Of a stretch of 64,000 nt of DNA, positions 44,726-54,001 are shown in pieces. The stretch is from NCBI GenBank assembly GCA_036264135.1, contig DATARN010000069.1:1-64000 (forward strand), in the 5' to 3' direction. A model generated the notes under the pieces. That model ran no database searches, was not told the DNA's origin, and saw nothing but the letters and a program-made list of their open reading frames with translations. The translations under genes and the position numbers were made by a program. How positions within the stretch are numbered: the first letter of the stretch is position 1; each line of letters opens with the position of its first letter. The stretch is from DATARN01 sp036264135 (lineage in GTDB: Bacteria; Actinomycetota; Acidimicrobiia; Acidimicrobiales; Palsa-688).

Positions 44726-45283
44726 TTAGTCCTTCTCAGTGATGGTCACCGACTCGATGACGATCCGCTCCTGTGGGCGGCCGGCCCCGGGCGTACCGAG
44801 GGCGTCGATCGCGGCGACCACATCCAGGCCGGAAACCACCTTGCCGAAAAGCGAATACTTCGGGGGCAGCTGCATTCCGCTCGGGCCGCTGATAATGAAA
44901 AACTGGCTGCCGTTGGTGTTGGGGCCGGCATTGGCCATCGCCAGCGACCCCAGCTCGTACCGCCCAGGCTTTGGTAGCTCGTCGGCGAACTTGTAGCCCG
45001 GCCCGCCCGTCCCGGTGCCGTTGGGGTCGCCGCCCTGGAGGACAAAGCCGGGGATGACCCGGTGGAACGTGATCCCGTCGAAGTAGTGGTAGCGGGCGAG
45101 GAACACGAAGTTGTTGACCGTCTTGGGTGCGGCCCGAGGATCGAGTTCGATCTGCATCGTCCCTTTGTTGGTCACCATCTCGGCCGAGTATCGCTTCGCC
45201 GAGTCGATGCACATCGGCGGTGGTCCGTCGAAACGCTGGCGCTTGGGGCTGGAGCCGTCGGCGGCAGGACATTCAGGAGGCAT
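44726..45283 (-). CDS. Cyclophilin-type peptidyl-prolyl cis-trans isomerase
   Basis: A 185-residue cyclophilin. Core motifs are VNNFVFLARYHYFDGITFHRV, GFVLQGGDPNGTG, FADELPKPG, GSLAMANAGPNTNGSQFFI and the C-terminal YSLFGKVVSG; the catalytic Arg is the one in FHRV. ATG 45283 is preferred over TTG 45298 because GGAAG lies 8 nt before it. No export signal is visible, so it is probably cytosolic. It is a paralogue of the adjacent membrane-anchored cyclophilin, 32 bp upstream, and likely co-transcribed. Confidence 0.93.
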   Translation of the reverse strand: MPPECPAADGSSPKRQRFDGPPPMCIDSAKRYSAEMVTNKGTMQIELDPRAAPKTVNNFVFLARYHYFDGITFHRVIPGFVLQGGDPNGTGTGGPGYKFADELPKPGRYELGSLAMANAGPNTNGSQFFIISGPSGMQLPPKYSLFGKVVSGLDVVAAIDALGTPGAGRPQERIVIESVTITEKD

Positions 45284-45315
45284 GGCTGAGACTTCCAATC
45301 GTTTGACGAGCGTGG

Positions 45316-46155
45316 TTACGAGACGGCGATCGTCACCTTGACGATCTTGTGGACGACCTTGGGCGCGCCGGCTGAGTCGCTGGCCGCCGAGCCGTCGTTG
45401 TTGATCTTGGTTACGACATCCATGCCGCTGGTCACCTGACCGAAGAGTGAATAGTTGGGCTGCAGCTGGGCACCGCCCGCGTCGCTGGCCACGATGAAGA
45501 ACTGACTGCCGTTGGTGTTGGCCCCACTGTTGGCCATGGCCAAGCTACCCGCCTTGTAGGCGCCCGCCTTGGGCAGCTCGTCGGCGAAGGAGTAGCCGGG
45601 CCCGCCGCTGCCGGTGCCGGTCGGGTCGCCGCCTTGGTCCACGAAGTTCTGCACGACGCGGTGGAAGGCGGTGCCTTCGAAAAAGTGGTACCCGGCCAGG
45701 TACACGAAGTTGTTCACCGTCTTGGGGGCCGCCACGGGGTCGAGCTTGATGACGATGGTGCCGGCGTCGGTCTGCATGGTCGCGGTGTAGGTCTTGGCGG
45801 CGTCGATGCAGTTGGGAGGGGGTGCCGAGAACTTGGTGAAGTGGGGCGACGTCCCGTCGGCGGCCGGGCAGCCGACGCCGGCGGGGGCGCTGATGAGCGG
45901 GACGCTGACCGCGGTGGGCGTGGCGGCGGTCGTGCTCGACCCTTGGGCAGTGGTGGTCGTCGACCCCGAGGTCGTGGCCACCGATTTGCTGCCGCCGCCC
46001 TTGGTGACGAAGTAGAAGGCAACCCCGAGCAGCACCACCACGACGGCGACAATGATGAACTGGCGGTTGCGCTTTGCCTTTTGTTGAGCCAGCCGCAACT
46101 CCTCTTGGCGGGCCAATCGACCCTCTCGCTGGCGCTGGCGTTTTTCTGTCGGCAC
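45316..46155 (-). CDS. Membrane-anchored cyclophilin-type peptidyl-prolyl isomerase
   Basis: A 279-residue protein from GTG 46155. The N-terminus is strongly charged (about 33 residues), followed by a single membrane helix at about 34-51 (IIVAVVVVLLGVAFYFVT), a Ser/Thr-rich spacer and a C-terminal cyclophilin domain with FHRVVQNFVDQGGDPTGTG, FADELPKAG, GSLAMANSGANTNGSQFFI and YSLFGQVTSG. It should fold exported proteins on the outer face of the membrane. Same domain layout as many actinobacterial PpiB-like extracytoplasmic isomerases. Divergent from lysC across 140 bp. Confidence 0.92.
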   Translation of the reverse strand: MPTEKRQRQREGRLARQEELRLAQQKAKRNRQFIIVAVVVVLLGVAFYFVTKGGGSKSVATTSGSTTTTAQGSSTTAATPTAVSVPLISAPAGVGCPAADGTSPHFTKFSAPPPNCIDAAKTYTATMQTDAGTIVIKLDPVAAPKTVNNFVYLAGYHFFEGTAFHRVVQNFVDQGGDPTGTGSGGPGYSFADELPKAGAYKAGSLAMANSGANTNGSQFFIVASDAGGAQLQPNYSLFGQVTSGMDVVTKINNDGSAASDSAGAPKVVHKIVKVTIAVS

Positions 46156-46295
46156 GGGGCGTCAAGCTAGCCGCTGGCAGTCTGGGACCGGTAGGCAGAC
46201 GCCCCGACTCAGCCCGCCCTGAAGTCCCGTTCCGGGCCGTCGAAGGCGGCGTTACCGACGGGGGATCGCACGACCCGCTGGTACCCTCGCTCCCC

Positions 46296-47522
46296 GTGGG
46301 CGGCCCGTCTCTCATCGTGCAGAAGTTCGGCGGCACCTCGGTCGCCGACACCGACCGCATCCGCAACGTGGCGGACTACATCGCCCGGACCCGTCGCCGG
46401 GGCACCGAGGTGGTGGTGGTCGTCAGCGCCATGGGCAAGGAAACCGATGAACTGCTGCGCTTGGCCGCGCAGGTTTCCACGACCCGCCCCGGGCGGGAAA
46501 TGGACATGCTCATCACCGCCGGCGAGCGGAAGTCCATGGCCCTGCTGTGCATGGCCCTGCACGATCTCGGCGTTCCCGCCGATTCCTTCACCGGCAGTCA
46601 GGCGGGGTTGATCACCGACAACGAGCACACCAAGGCCAAGGTGGTCGAGATCCGGGCCGACCGCATCCGGGCTGCCATCGACGAGGGCCGGGTCCCCGTG
46701 GTCGGGGGGGCTCAGGGCGTATCCCTCGACCACAACGTGACGTTCCTCGGTCGGGGCGGGTCGGACACGACAGCCGTCGCCCTGGCCACCGCCCTGAAGG
46801 CCGATGCCTGCGAGCTCTACACCGACGTGTCCGGGGTGTTCACCGCCGACCCCCGGGTCGTGCCCGGCGCCCGGCGTCTGCACCGCATCTCCTTCGAGGA
46901 GATGCTGGAGATGTGCGCCGCCGGATGCCCCAAGCCGGAGATGCGCTCGGTGGAGTTCGCCCGCAACCACGGTGTGAGACTCCACGTTCGGTCCAGCTTC
47001 ACCTGGGAGCCGGGCACCTGGATAGAAGGGGAGGGTTCGCACATGGAGCAACCGATCATCTCCGCCGTCGTGTCGGACGCGTCGGAAGCCAAGCTCACCG
47101 TGACCGGCGTGCCCGACCGTCCCGGCGTGGCCGCCCGCCTTTTCCGGGCGCTGGCCGACCGCCTCGTCAACATCGACATGATCGAGCAGAACATCTCGAT
47201 CCAGGGCACGACCGACATCTCCTTCACCGTGCCCCACGCCGACCTGCCCGCCGCCCTGGACGTCTGCCGGGGCCTGCAACCGGAGATCGGGGCGACCGGC
47301 GTGCTGGCCGACGACAAGATTGCGACGGTTTCGCTCATCGGGGCGGGAATGAAGACCCACCCGGGGGTTTCGGCCACCATGTTCGAGACCCTGGCGGCGG
47401 AGGGCATCAACATCGAGATGATCTCCACGTCGCCCATCCGACTGACCTGCGTGGTGCGCGAAGCGCTGGTGGAGCAGGCAGTCATCGTCCTCCACGACGC
47501 CTTCAAGCTGGAGGCCGAGTAG
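46296..47522 (+). CDS. lysC: Aspartate kinase
   Basis: A 408-residue aspartokinase, first step of the Asp pathway to Lys, Thr, Met and diaminopimelate. Kinase motifs: VQKFGGTSVAD at the N-terminus, GERKSMALLCMALHDLG, FLGRGGSDTTAVALA and the AD.CELYTDVSGVFTADPR substrate loop. Two C-terminal ACT domains (about 265-408) indicate feedback regulation by lysine/threonine. GTG 46296 starts exactly before the fold; the longer open frame upstream is not part of the protein. Two bp separate it from asd. Many actinobacterial lysC genes have an internal start for a beta subunit; a GTG/ATG near the middle (for example the Met at MEQPIISAVV) could serve here. Confidence 0.95.
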   Translation: MGGPSLIVQKFGGTSVADTDRIRNVADYIARTRRRGTEVVVVVSAMGKETDELLRLAAQVSTTRPGREMDMLITAGERKSMALLCMALHDLGVPADSFTGSQAGLITDNEHTKAKVVEIRADRIRAAIDEGRVPVVGGAQGVSLDHNVTFLGRGGSDTTAVALATALKADACELYTDVSGVFTADPRVVPGARRLHRISFEEMLEMCAAGCPKPEMRSVEFARNHGVRLHVRSSFTWEPGTWIEGEGSHMEQPIISAVVSDASEAKLTVTGVPDRPGVAARLFRALADRLVNIDMIEQNISIQGTTDISFTVPHADLPAALDVCRGLQPEIGATGVLADDKIATVSLIGAGMKTHPGVSATMFETLAAEGINIEMISTSPIRLTCVVREALVEQAVIVLHDAFKLEAE

Positions 47523-47524
47523 TC

Positions 47525-48550
47525 ATGGGTGTGGCGGTCGGGATTTTCGGCGCCACGGGGCAGGTCGGCGGCGTGATGCGCCGAATCCTGCGGGCCCGGG
47601 GGTTCCCGGTCGACCAGCTGCGCTACTTCGCCTCGGCCCGCTCGGCGGGCCGGGAACTCGACGGGATTGTGGTGGAGGACGTGGCCACCGCCGACCACCA
47701 CGGTATTCAACTCGCCCTTCTGTCGATGGGCGCCACGGCCTCCCGCCAGTGGGCACCCGTGCTCGCCGACGCCGGCGCGGTGGTCATCGACAATTCGTCG
47801 GCCTGGCGGATGGACCCGGGGGTACCGCTCGTGGTCCCCGAGGTCAACGCCGCCGCCCTGTCCCGGGTGCCCAAGGGGATCGTGGCCAACCCGAACTGCA
47901 CCACCATGGTCTGCATGCCGGTCCTGGCGCCCCTCCACCGCGAGGCCGGGCTGCGCCGGCTGGTGGCCTCGACCTACCAGGCGGTGTCCGGCGCCGGCCT
48001 GACTGGCGTGGCCGAACTGGAGCGGCAGATCGACGAGGTGGGGGAAAAGTCGGCAGCGTTGACCTTCGATGGCGCCGCCATCGAGTTCCCGCCGGCGCAG
48101 GTGTTCCCCGGGCCGATCGCCTTCAACGTGCTGTCCATCGCGGGCACGCTGGTCGACGACGAGACCAACGAGGAGCACAAGTTCCGCGACGAGAGCCGCA
48201 AGATCCTCGGAATTCCCGACTTGTTGGTGTCCTGCACGTGCGTCCGGGTTCCGGTGTACACCGGTCACTCCCTGGCCATCAATGCCGAGTTCGACGCCCC
48301 GCTTTCGCCCGACCAGGCCCGCCGGCTGCTCGCCCGGGCGCCGGGTGTCGCGGTCGTCGCTATGCCCACCCCGCTGGCCTCGGCGGGTGGCGACGACAGC
48401 CTGGTGGGCCGGATTCGCGCCGACGCCGGCGTTCCCGGCGGCCGGGGACTGGCGTTGTTCGTGTCGGGCGACAACCTGCGCAAGGGTGCCGCCCTCAACG
48501 CCGTACAGATCGCCGAGTCGATGGTGGCCCAAGGCCTCATCCCCGCCTGA
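47525..48550 (+). CDS. asd: Aspartate-semialdehyde dehydrogenase
   Basis: A 341-residue enzyme reducing aspartyl phosphate to aspartate semialdehyde with NADPH. N-terminal Rossmann motif GIFGATGQVG, active-site Cys in ANPNCTTM, catalytic His in RVPVYTGHSLAI, and the C-terminal GDNLRKGAALNAVQIAE match the family along its length. It directly follows lysC (start 2 bp after its stop), as in most actinobacteria. A strong hairpin lies 35 bp after its stop. Confidence 0.96.
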   Translation: MGVAVGIFGATGQVGGVMRRILRARGFPVDQLRYFASARSAGRELDGIVVEDVATADHHGIQLALLSMGATASRQWAPVLADAGAVVIDNSSAWRMDPGVPLVVPEVNAAALSRVPKGIVANPNCTTMVCMPVLAPLHREAGLRRLVASTYQAVSGAGLTGVAELERQIDEVGEKSAALTFDGAAIEFPPAQVFPGPIAFNVLSIAGTLVDDETNEEHKFRDESRKILGIPDLLVSCTCVRVPVYTGHSLAINAEFDAPLSPDQARRLLARAPGVAVVAMPTPLASAGGDDSLVGRIRADAGVPGGRGLALFVSGDNLRKGAALNAVQIAESMVAQGLIPA

Positions 48551-48585
48551 TCCTCCCTCGCCAGGCCGCCGGGGTACGACAACCA

Positions 48586-48619
48586 GGGAGGCCCCGCCCA
48601 GTGCCGGGCGGGGCCTCCC
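48586..48619. terminator. Perfect 14-bp hairpin, bidirectional terminator
   Basis: GGGAGGCCCCGCCC (48586-48599) pairs exactly with 48606-48619 across loop AGTGCC. It lies between the convergent asd (ends 48550) and the LAFTG protein gene (ends 48653), so it can stop both. Confidence 0.8.
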
Positions 48620-48652
48620 TCGTGCGTTCTGCGGGCCGGGGGCCCGGGTCGG

Positions 48653-49231
48653 TTAGACCGTCTGGCGCCGGCGACGCTGGAAGATGACCATCAGCGCACC
48701 GAGGACGATCAGCACCACGGCGACGGCCAGCGCCGCCACAACGTTGCCACCGGTGAAGGCCAGGCCCCCCGCGGTGGTCGTGGCCGTGGTGGCCGCGCAC
48801 AGCACCGCGAAGGTGCCATGGGAAACGGCCGTGCCGCCGCCCGCCGTGGGGCCGCTGGCGGTGACGGTGTTCGTCGTCCCGCAGGTGATGGCGACCTGCA
48901 CCGGGTCATCGATCTCGATGAGGGTCGTGGAATCGACCTTGATGTCCACCGTGACGGCGCCGTTGGCCGGGGTCTTGGTGATCCCCGTGACCGCGGTGCC
49001 GTTGACGGTCAGGGTGATGGTGGCGCCGGCGGCAAAGTTGCCGCAGAGGATGAACTTGATGCTCTGGCCGACCGCCACCGTGCCGGCGTTGGCGTCGCCC
49101 ACGGTGCACGCAGGAACCGACGTGCCCGGAGGGTACGACTGTGCCTGTGCCACTCCCCCGAAGAGGAAGGCGGTGCTCATCAGCGTCATAGCCCCAACGA
49201 GGGCCGCCAACCTGTGCCGAAGTGTGGGCAC
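48653..49231 (-). CDS. Secreted LAFTG sortase-anchored surface protein
   Basis: A 192-residue protein from GTG 49231, which has GGAGG 9-10 nt upstream; the open frame extends to 49273. The signal peptide ends near VAQAQS. A beta-rich domain of about 100 residues with paired cysteines follows (VPACTVGD, ILCGNF, ITCGTT, VLCAAT). The C-terminus is a sorting signal: LAFTGG, a hydrophobic helix of 21 residues and the basic tail RRRRQ. LAxTG is the motif used by class E sortases of high-GC actinobacteria. Not recognised as a named protein; function on the cell wall is unknown. Confidence 0.85.
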   Translation of the reverse strand: MPTLRHRLAALVGAMTLMSTAFLFGGVAQAQSYPPGTSVPACTVGDANAGTVAVGQSIKFILCGNFAAGATITLTVNGTAVTGITKTPANGAVTVDIKVDSTTLIEIDDPVQVAITCGTTNTVTASGPTAGGGTAVSHGTFAVLCAATTATTTAGGLAFTGGNVVAALAVAVVLIVLGALMVIFQRRRRQTV

Positions 49232-49541
49232 TTCAGTCTCCCTCCAACTCGTAGTGGCGCAAGAATAGCTCACATCGCCGGCGGCCTCGACAATTCGCTT
49301 TCCCTGAGCGTGCCAGAACTATGCGTGGTGGGCTTTCCTGGTAGGCGCTTCGACCAGGACAGACAAATGCGCAGCGCCCATTTCCGGCAACGAGGGAGGT
49401 ACGCGGCCACACGCCTGTAAGTATCGGTCAGGGAGGACGTTATCGGGCCGTCAGCAACCCGTAGCGGCGTGCTGCTTTGCCCGCCAGGTCCTTCTCTACA
49501 CTGACGCCGATGCGCCAACCGACCGCCGACGGCCGCTTGTA

Positions 49542-51410
49542 GTGCCCGGCCGTTCTCGGCGGCGGCGCCGGGCTCGTCGCCGGACGATCATGCTTGTCGC
49601 CGGAGGATTGTTCGTCATCGCCCTCATCGTGGCGGCCGCCGGGTGGCGCGACCTGCTGGGGGCCCGGTCGCGCCTGGTGTCGGCCAAAGCGACCCTGGAC
49701 CAGATCGTCAGCCATCCCGCCATCCTGAACACCGCCGAGGGCCGGTCCGCCACCACCCAACAGCTCGCCTTCGCGGTGGACGAGGTGGCGGTCGCCCGCC
49801 AGGTGCTCGAGGGTTCCTTCGCCCTCAAGCTGGCCCGCTTCGTGCCCCTGCTCTCGACGCAGCGCGCCGCGCTGCTCCAGCTGGTCGGCGACTCCAGCGT
49901 CGCCCTGACGACGGGCCACGACCTGGTGGTGGAAGCCGACAACCTGGTCGCCTCCGGCAAGGTCAACGGGGCGCAGGTTCCCATCGCCTCGCTGGCCCGG
50001 TTCGAGACCGATCTCCGCAAGGCGGGCACCACCATCGCCGCCCTGGATCATCCCCGAGCCGGCCTGCTCGGGCCCATCGGCCGGGCGCGGCGGCAGTTCA
50101 ACACCCTGGCCAACGCGACCGGTAGCCGCCTGTTGAACGACGCCGACGCCCTTGGCGTCGGCCAGACCATGCTCGGCGGGGGCGGGGTCCGCCACTACTT
50201 CGTCGCCCTGGAGAACGACGCCGAGATGCGCGACCAGGGCGCCATCCTCTCCTACGCCCTGGTGACCGCCGACCGCGGCCGGGTCCAGGTCACCCAGCAC
50301 GGGCCCATCCTCACCCCGATCCAGATCCCCGGGAAGGGCGTCAGCCCGACCCTGCTGCTGAAGAGCCCGGCGCCCACCCCGATACCGCTCGGTACCAAGC
50401 AGGTGTTCGGCACCATCGACCCCACCGGAACCTGGCCGTCGGTCAATGCCACCGCCGACTTCGACTTCACCGCCAAGGCGATCCAGGACATGTACCACCA
50501 GGCCAGCGGCGGTCAGAGCGTCGACGGCGTGATCGCCCTCGACGTGCCGGCGTTATCCTCCCTGCTGAGCGTGGTGGGCCCGGTGACGGTCCCCGATATC
50601 GGCGAGCAGATCACCGCCACCAACGCCGGCCAGGTGATCCTGCACGACCTGTACGACTCCTTCCCGGTCAACCAGCAGGTCGTCCGCAAGGAGCTGCTCT
50701 CGGAGGTGGTCACCGAGGTGGTCAACCGGCTTTCCGCGGGCACGTTCGATCCGCTGCCCCTGGCCCAACAGCTGGCCAACGCCGCCGCCGGTGGGCACAT
50801 GCGGTTGTGGAGCGGCGCCGCCGGGGAGGAGACGGTGTTGGAACGGGTGGGCCTGGGTGGGGGCCCGGCGGTGATCAGTGCCGACCGCACCTTCCACCTC
50901 GCGGTGGAGAACCGCAACGCCACCAAAATGGACTACTTCGTGCAAACGGCGGCCGAGCAGCGGATCCAGGTGCTGGCCGACGGCGACGCCGACGTCCAGA
51001 CCACCGTCGTCATCCACAACAGCGCCCCGCCGGGCGCGGCGCCGTCCTACCAGCTGGGACCGGATGGCTACGGGACGACCAAGCCGGGGGAGTACTGGGG
51101 CTGGGTTCTCCTCTGGGGCCCCGCCGGTTCGTACCAGCCCGGCTCGGTGGTCGAATCCGGCCTGCAGCTTGACCAGGCCATCGCCGATCGCATTTACGCC
51201 GGCCAGAGCCGCCAGTTGGTGTTTGACACCGTTATTCATCACGCCGTCCGCAACGGGAAGCTGGCGTTACGCTACGTGCCCCAGCCCCGACTCACCGCCC
51301 CGGCGTTGAGCGTCACCGTCCAAGCCCCAGGCTGGACGATCGGCAGCCCTGCGACCTGGGCCGGGTCGTGGAACCGCACCATGACGCTGAGCTGGGATTT
51401 GCACCACTAA
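49542..51410 (+). CDS. DUF4012 membrane-anchored protein
   Basis: A 622-residue protein from GTG 49542 with a very basic N-terminus (RRRRRARRR) and one membrane helix at about 16-37, then a large extracytoplasmic region. The segment HYFVALENDAEMRDQGAILSYAL, the GTIDPTGTWPSVNATADF block and the later VDGVIALDVPALSSLLSVVGPV match the DUF4012 family of actinobacterial surface proteins. The family is often found near exopolysaccharide genes, but its activity is not established. No clear ribosome site; ATG at 49590 would begin at the membrane helix. A 268-bp gap separates it from the divergent LAFTG gene; I see no feature there that I can name. Confidence 0.82.
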   Translation: MPGRSRRRRRARRRTIMLVAGGLFVIALIVAAAGWRDLLGARSRLVSAKATLDQIVSHPAILNTAEGRSATTQQLAFAVDEVAVARQVLEGSFALKLARFVPLLSTQRAALLQLVGDSSVALTTGHDLVVEADNLVASGKVNGAQVPIASLARFETDLRKAGTTIAALDHPRAGLLGPIGRARRQFNTLANATGSRLLNDADALGVGQTMLGGGGVRHYFVALENDAEMRDQGAILSYALVTADRGRVQVTQHGPILTPIQIPGKGVSPTLLLKSPAPTPIPLGTKQVFGTIDPTGTWPSVNATADFDFTAKAIQDMYHQASGGQSVDGVIALDVPALSSLLSVVGPVTVPDIGEQITATNAGQVILHDLYDSFPVNQQVVRKELLSEVVTEVVNRLSAGTFDPLPLAQQLANAAAGGHMRLWSGAAGEETVLERVGLGGGPAVISADRTFHLAVENRNATKMDYFVQTAAEQRIQVLADGDADVQTTVVIHNSAPPGAAPSYQLGPDGYGTTKPGEYWGWVLLWGPAGSYQPGSVVESGLQLDQAIADRIYAGQSRQLVFDTVIHHAVRNGKLALRYVPQPRLTAPALSVTVQAPGWTIGSPATWAGSWNRTMTLSWDLHH

Positions 51411-51417
51411 GGGGTGC

Positions 51418-51437
51418 GTCCCCTTCACCAAGGGGAC
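51418..51437. terminator. 8-bp hairpin between convergent genes
   Basis: GTCCCCTT (51418-51425), loop CACC, AAGGGGAC (51430-51437). It lies 8 bp after the DUF4012 stop and 15 bp before the GH15 stop on the other strand. Confidence 0.55.
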
Positions 51438-51451
51438 GGCAGGCGCCGTTG

Positions 51452-53353
51452 TCACGCCGTGGCGTCGGCGTCTTCTTTGCGGATCACGTGGATCACGGCG
51501 TTGATGAGGGCCAGGTGGGTGAACGCCTGGGGGAAATTGCCGAAATGGCGACCGCTTCGCGGATCGAGTTCCTCGGCGTAGAGATCGAGGGGGCTGGCCA
51601 GCGACAGCAGCTTCTCGCACAGACGGCGGGCCCGGTAGGGCTCGTCGATCAGCGACAGCGCCGATACCAGCCAGAACGAGCAGATGGTGAAGGTGCCCTC
51701 TTCGCCGGTGAGGCCGTCGTCGGTCTCCTTGACCCGGTAGCGCAGCACCAGGTCGTCCTCGGTCAGTTCGTCGGCGATCGCCAGAACCGTCGCCCGCAGC
51801 CGTGGGTCGTCCGGCGGCAGGAAGCCGAACAGCGCCATCAGCAGCACCGACGCGTCCAGGGCGTCGGTGTCGTAGTGCTGGGTGAAGACCCCTCGTTCGT
51901 CGACGCCGTGGCTGCAGATGTCGGCGTGTATCTCGTCGGCCGCCGCCTGCCAGCGGGTCGCCAGCTCGACTTCATCTCGCATGCGGGCCAGACGGGCGCC
52001 GCGGTCAGCGGCCACCCAGCACATCATCTTGGAGGACGTGAAGTGCTTGGGTTGCCCCCGAACCTCCCAGATGCCGTGGTCCGGCTCCTGCCAGTGGGCC
52101 AGCGCCGACTCGACCTGATGCTTGAGGATGGGCCAGATCCGGTCGTCGAGGTGGTCGCGGGTCTTGGTATGGATATATACCGAGTAGATCACCGCCCCCC
52201 AGACGTCGTGCTGGCGCTGCTTGTAGGCGCCGTTGCCGATCCGCACCGGGCGCGAGCCGCGGTAGCCGCACAGGTGGTCGAGGATTTGCTCGTCCAGGTT
52301 GGTTTCGCCACCGACGCCGTACATCACCTGCAGGTCAGGGTTCTTCTCGGCGACATCGGCGATGAACCAGAAGAAGTCGTTGGCCTCCCAGTCGAAGCCG
52401 AGGGTGTAGAGGCCCCACAGGGCGAAGGTCGAGTCCCGTATCCAGCTGTAGCGGTAGTCCCAGTTGCGCTCGCCGCCGAGGGTCTCCGGCAGCGACGTGG
52501 TGGCCGCCGCCACCAGGGCTCCGGTGGGCGCGAAGGTCAGGCCTTTCAGCGTCAATGCGCTGCGCTCGAGGAAGTGGCGCCAGGGGTGGTCGGGAAAGTT
52601 CCCCCGGGCCAGCCAGTGCTGCCAGTGGTGGGCCGTCCACACCAGGCGGTGGTAGGCCTCGTCGAACGTGGTCGGCGGCCCGTGCTCGGTCCAGCTGAGG
52701 GCGACGAAGCGGCTGTCGCCTTCTTTCAACAGGGTGCGGGCGATGGCTCGGCCGCCTTCGAACCCGAGCCGCATGTCGGTCGTCAGGCGCAGTTCGAGGT
52801 CGACGCCCGGCGCCCGCCCCACCCCTTGGTGGTAGCCCCCTTCGGTGTAGTTCCAGGTGGCGCCGACCCGTCCGTAGTTGAAACGCGGCTCGCATTCCAA
52901 CTCCGTCTGCACCTCGCCGTTGACACAGCGGACGGTCCGCAGCAGCACGTGATCGGCGTCGTAGTCGGTCGGGGCCCGGCGGTGCGTGTGCGAGATGTCC
53001 TGACCGCGGTGATGCCACGGTCCCATCACCAGCAGGTCGCGCACCACGATCCAGCCCGTGGCCGTGCCCCAGCTGGTTTCGAGGATCATCGTTCCCGGGA
53101 GGTACCGGCGCGCCGCGGGCACCATCTTGTCCGCCGGCCCGAGGCGGAAGAATCCGGCGTCGCGGTCGAGGATGGCACCGAACACGCTGGGGGAATCGAC
53201 CCGGGGAAGGCACAGCCATTCGATGTTGCCGCCCGGCGCGACCAGGGCCTGGTTCTCGCAGTCGGAGAGGAAGCCGTACTCGGCGATCGGTGGGAACGCG
53301 GTGTAGAGCATCGATCCCGATCGCGAATCCCGGATCTCCCCCGGCGATGCCAT
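51452..53353 (-). CDS. Glycoside hydrolase family 15 (trehalase/glucoamylase-like)
   Basis: A 633-residue cytosolic GH15 enzyme; ATG 53353 begins MASPGEIRDS and the frame upstream is not conserved in character. N-terminal beta-sandwich about 1-270 (YGFLSDCENQALVAPGG, IEWLCLPRVDSPS), then the (alpha/alpha)6 barrel with GGERNWDYRYSWIRDS, the general-acid region GIWEVRG and the second catalytic region GEEGTFTICSFWLV. The block order matches the mycobacterial-type GH15 trehalases, so trehalose is a likely substrate; glucoamylase activity is the alternative. Divergent from the anti-sigma-antagonist gene. Confidence 0.9.
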   Translation of the reverse strand: MASPGEIRDSRSGSMLYTAFPPIAEYGFLSDCENQALVAPGGNIEWLCLPRVDSPSVFGAILDRDAGFFRLGPADKMVPAARRYLPGTMILETSWGTATGWIVVRDLLVMGPWHHRGQDISHTHRRAPTDYDADHVLLRTVRCVNGEVQTELECEPRFNYGRVGATWNYTEGGYHQGVGRAPGVDLELRLTTDMRLGFEGGRAIARTLLKEGDSRFVALSWTEHGPPTTFDEAYHRLVWTAHHWQHWLARGNFPDHPWRHFLERSALTLKGLTFAPTGALVAAATTSLPETLGGERNWDYRYSWIRDSTFALWGLYTLGFDWEANDFFWFIADVAEKNPDLQVMYGVGGETNLDEQILDHLCGYRGSRPVRIGNGAYKQRQHDVWGAVIYSVYIHTKTRDHLDDRIWPILKHQVESALAHWQEPDHGIWEVRGQPKHFTSSKMMCWVAADRGARLARMRDEVELATRWQAAADEIHADICSHGVDERGVFTQHYDTDALDASVLLMALFGFLPPDDPRLRATVLAIADELTEDDLVLRYRVKETDDGLTGEEGTFTICSFWLVSALSLIDEPYRARRLCEKLLSLASPLDLYAEELDPRSGRHFGNFPQAFTHLALINAVIHVIRKEDADATA

Positions 53354-53409
53354 CGCTCTATCGTGCCAGGTCAGGCCGGGAAATGCATGAGGAAGGGGCC
53401 GTGGCGGGT

Positions 53410-53435
53410 GTTTGCGCCTGCGGAAAGGGGGGTAC
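53410..53435 (+). promoter_or_regulatory. SigB/SigF-type promoter
   Basis: GTTT (53410-53413), 16 bp, GGGTAC (53430-53435). This fits the stress-sigma consensus of high-GC actinobacteria (GTTT, N14-17, GGGTAY). It stands 47 bp before the STAS-domain gene, where an autoregulated SigB/SigF promoter would be expected. Confidence 0.6.
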
Positions 53436-53481
53436 ATGAGGCGCCGCTACAACCGACGCACTCTCGCCCCGTGGAGCCGCC

Positions 53482-53829
53482 ATGCCGCCCGACCTTCGCC
53501 TCTCCGTCGACGCCACCCACCCCGACTTCTCCGTCCTGACGGTGGAGGGTGAGATCGACGTCTACACCGCTCCCCTCCTCCGCGAGAAGCTGGTCGAACT
53601 GGCCGACAGTCACGTGCCCCGGATCGTCGTGAACCTTGAACCGGTCGAGTTTCTGGATTCGACCGGGCTCGGCGTGCTGGTCGCCGCCCTCAACCGTTTT
53701 CGCCGCCAAGAAGGCGACGTCGAACTGATCTGCAGCCAACCCCGCATCCTGCGGGTGTTCGAGATAACCGGGCTTACCAAGGTTTTCACCATCCATCCCA
53801 CGCTCGACGCCGCATCGGCCCCGGCGTAG
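53482..53829 (+). CDS. Anti-sigma factor antagonist (STAS domain)
   Basis: A 115-residue single STAS domain, the size of RsbV/SpoIIAA-type anti-anti-sigma factors. The phosphorylation site is the Ser in FLDSTGLGVLV, with VLTVEGEIDVYTAPLLREKL before it. When unphosphorylated such proteins bind the anti-sigma kinase and free the sigma factor. A SigB/SigF-like promoter lies just upstream, and a candidate partner kinase is encoded 172 bp downstream. No sigma factor gene of this group lies nearby in the window. Confidence 0.93.
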   Translation: MPPDLRLSVDATHPDFSVLTVEGEIDVYTAPLLREKLVELADSHVPRIVVNLEPVEFLDSTGLGVLVAALNRFRRQEGDVELICSQPRILRVFEITGLTKVFTIHPTLDAASAPA

Positions 53830-54001
53830 CCGCCGGCCCGCAGCCCGCCTCCCGGGAAAACCAGAACCGTGCCCTCGCCGCCGCTTCAATCCGCCCGAGT
53901 TTGCCCCAGACGGCCTCCTGCGGGCCGAGACTGGCCGGTCCCGTCAGCCGAACAACCAAGATCCCTCCACGGCAAAAACGGCCGACAGTACAATCCCGCC
54001 C

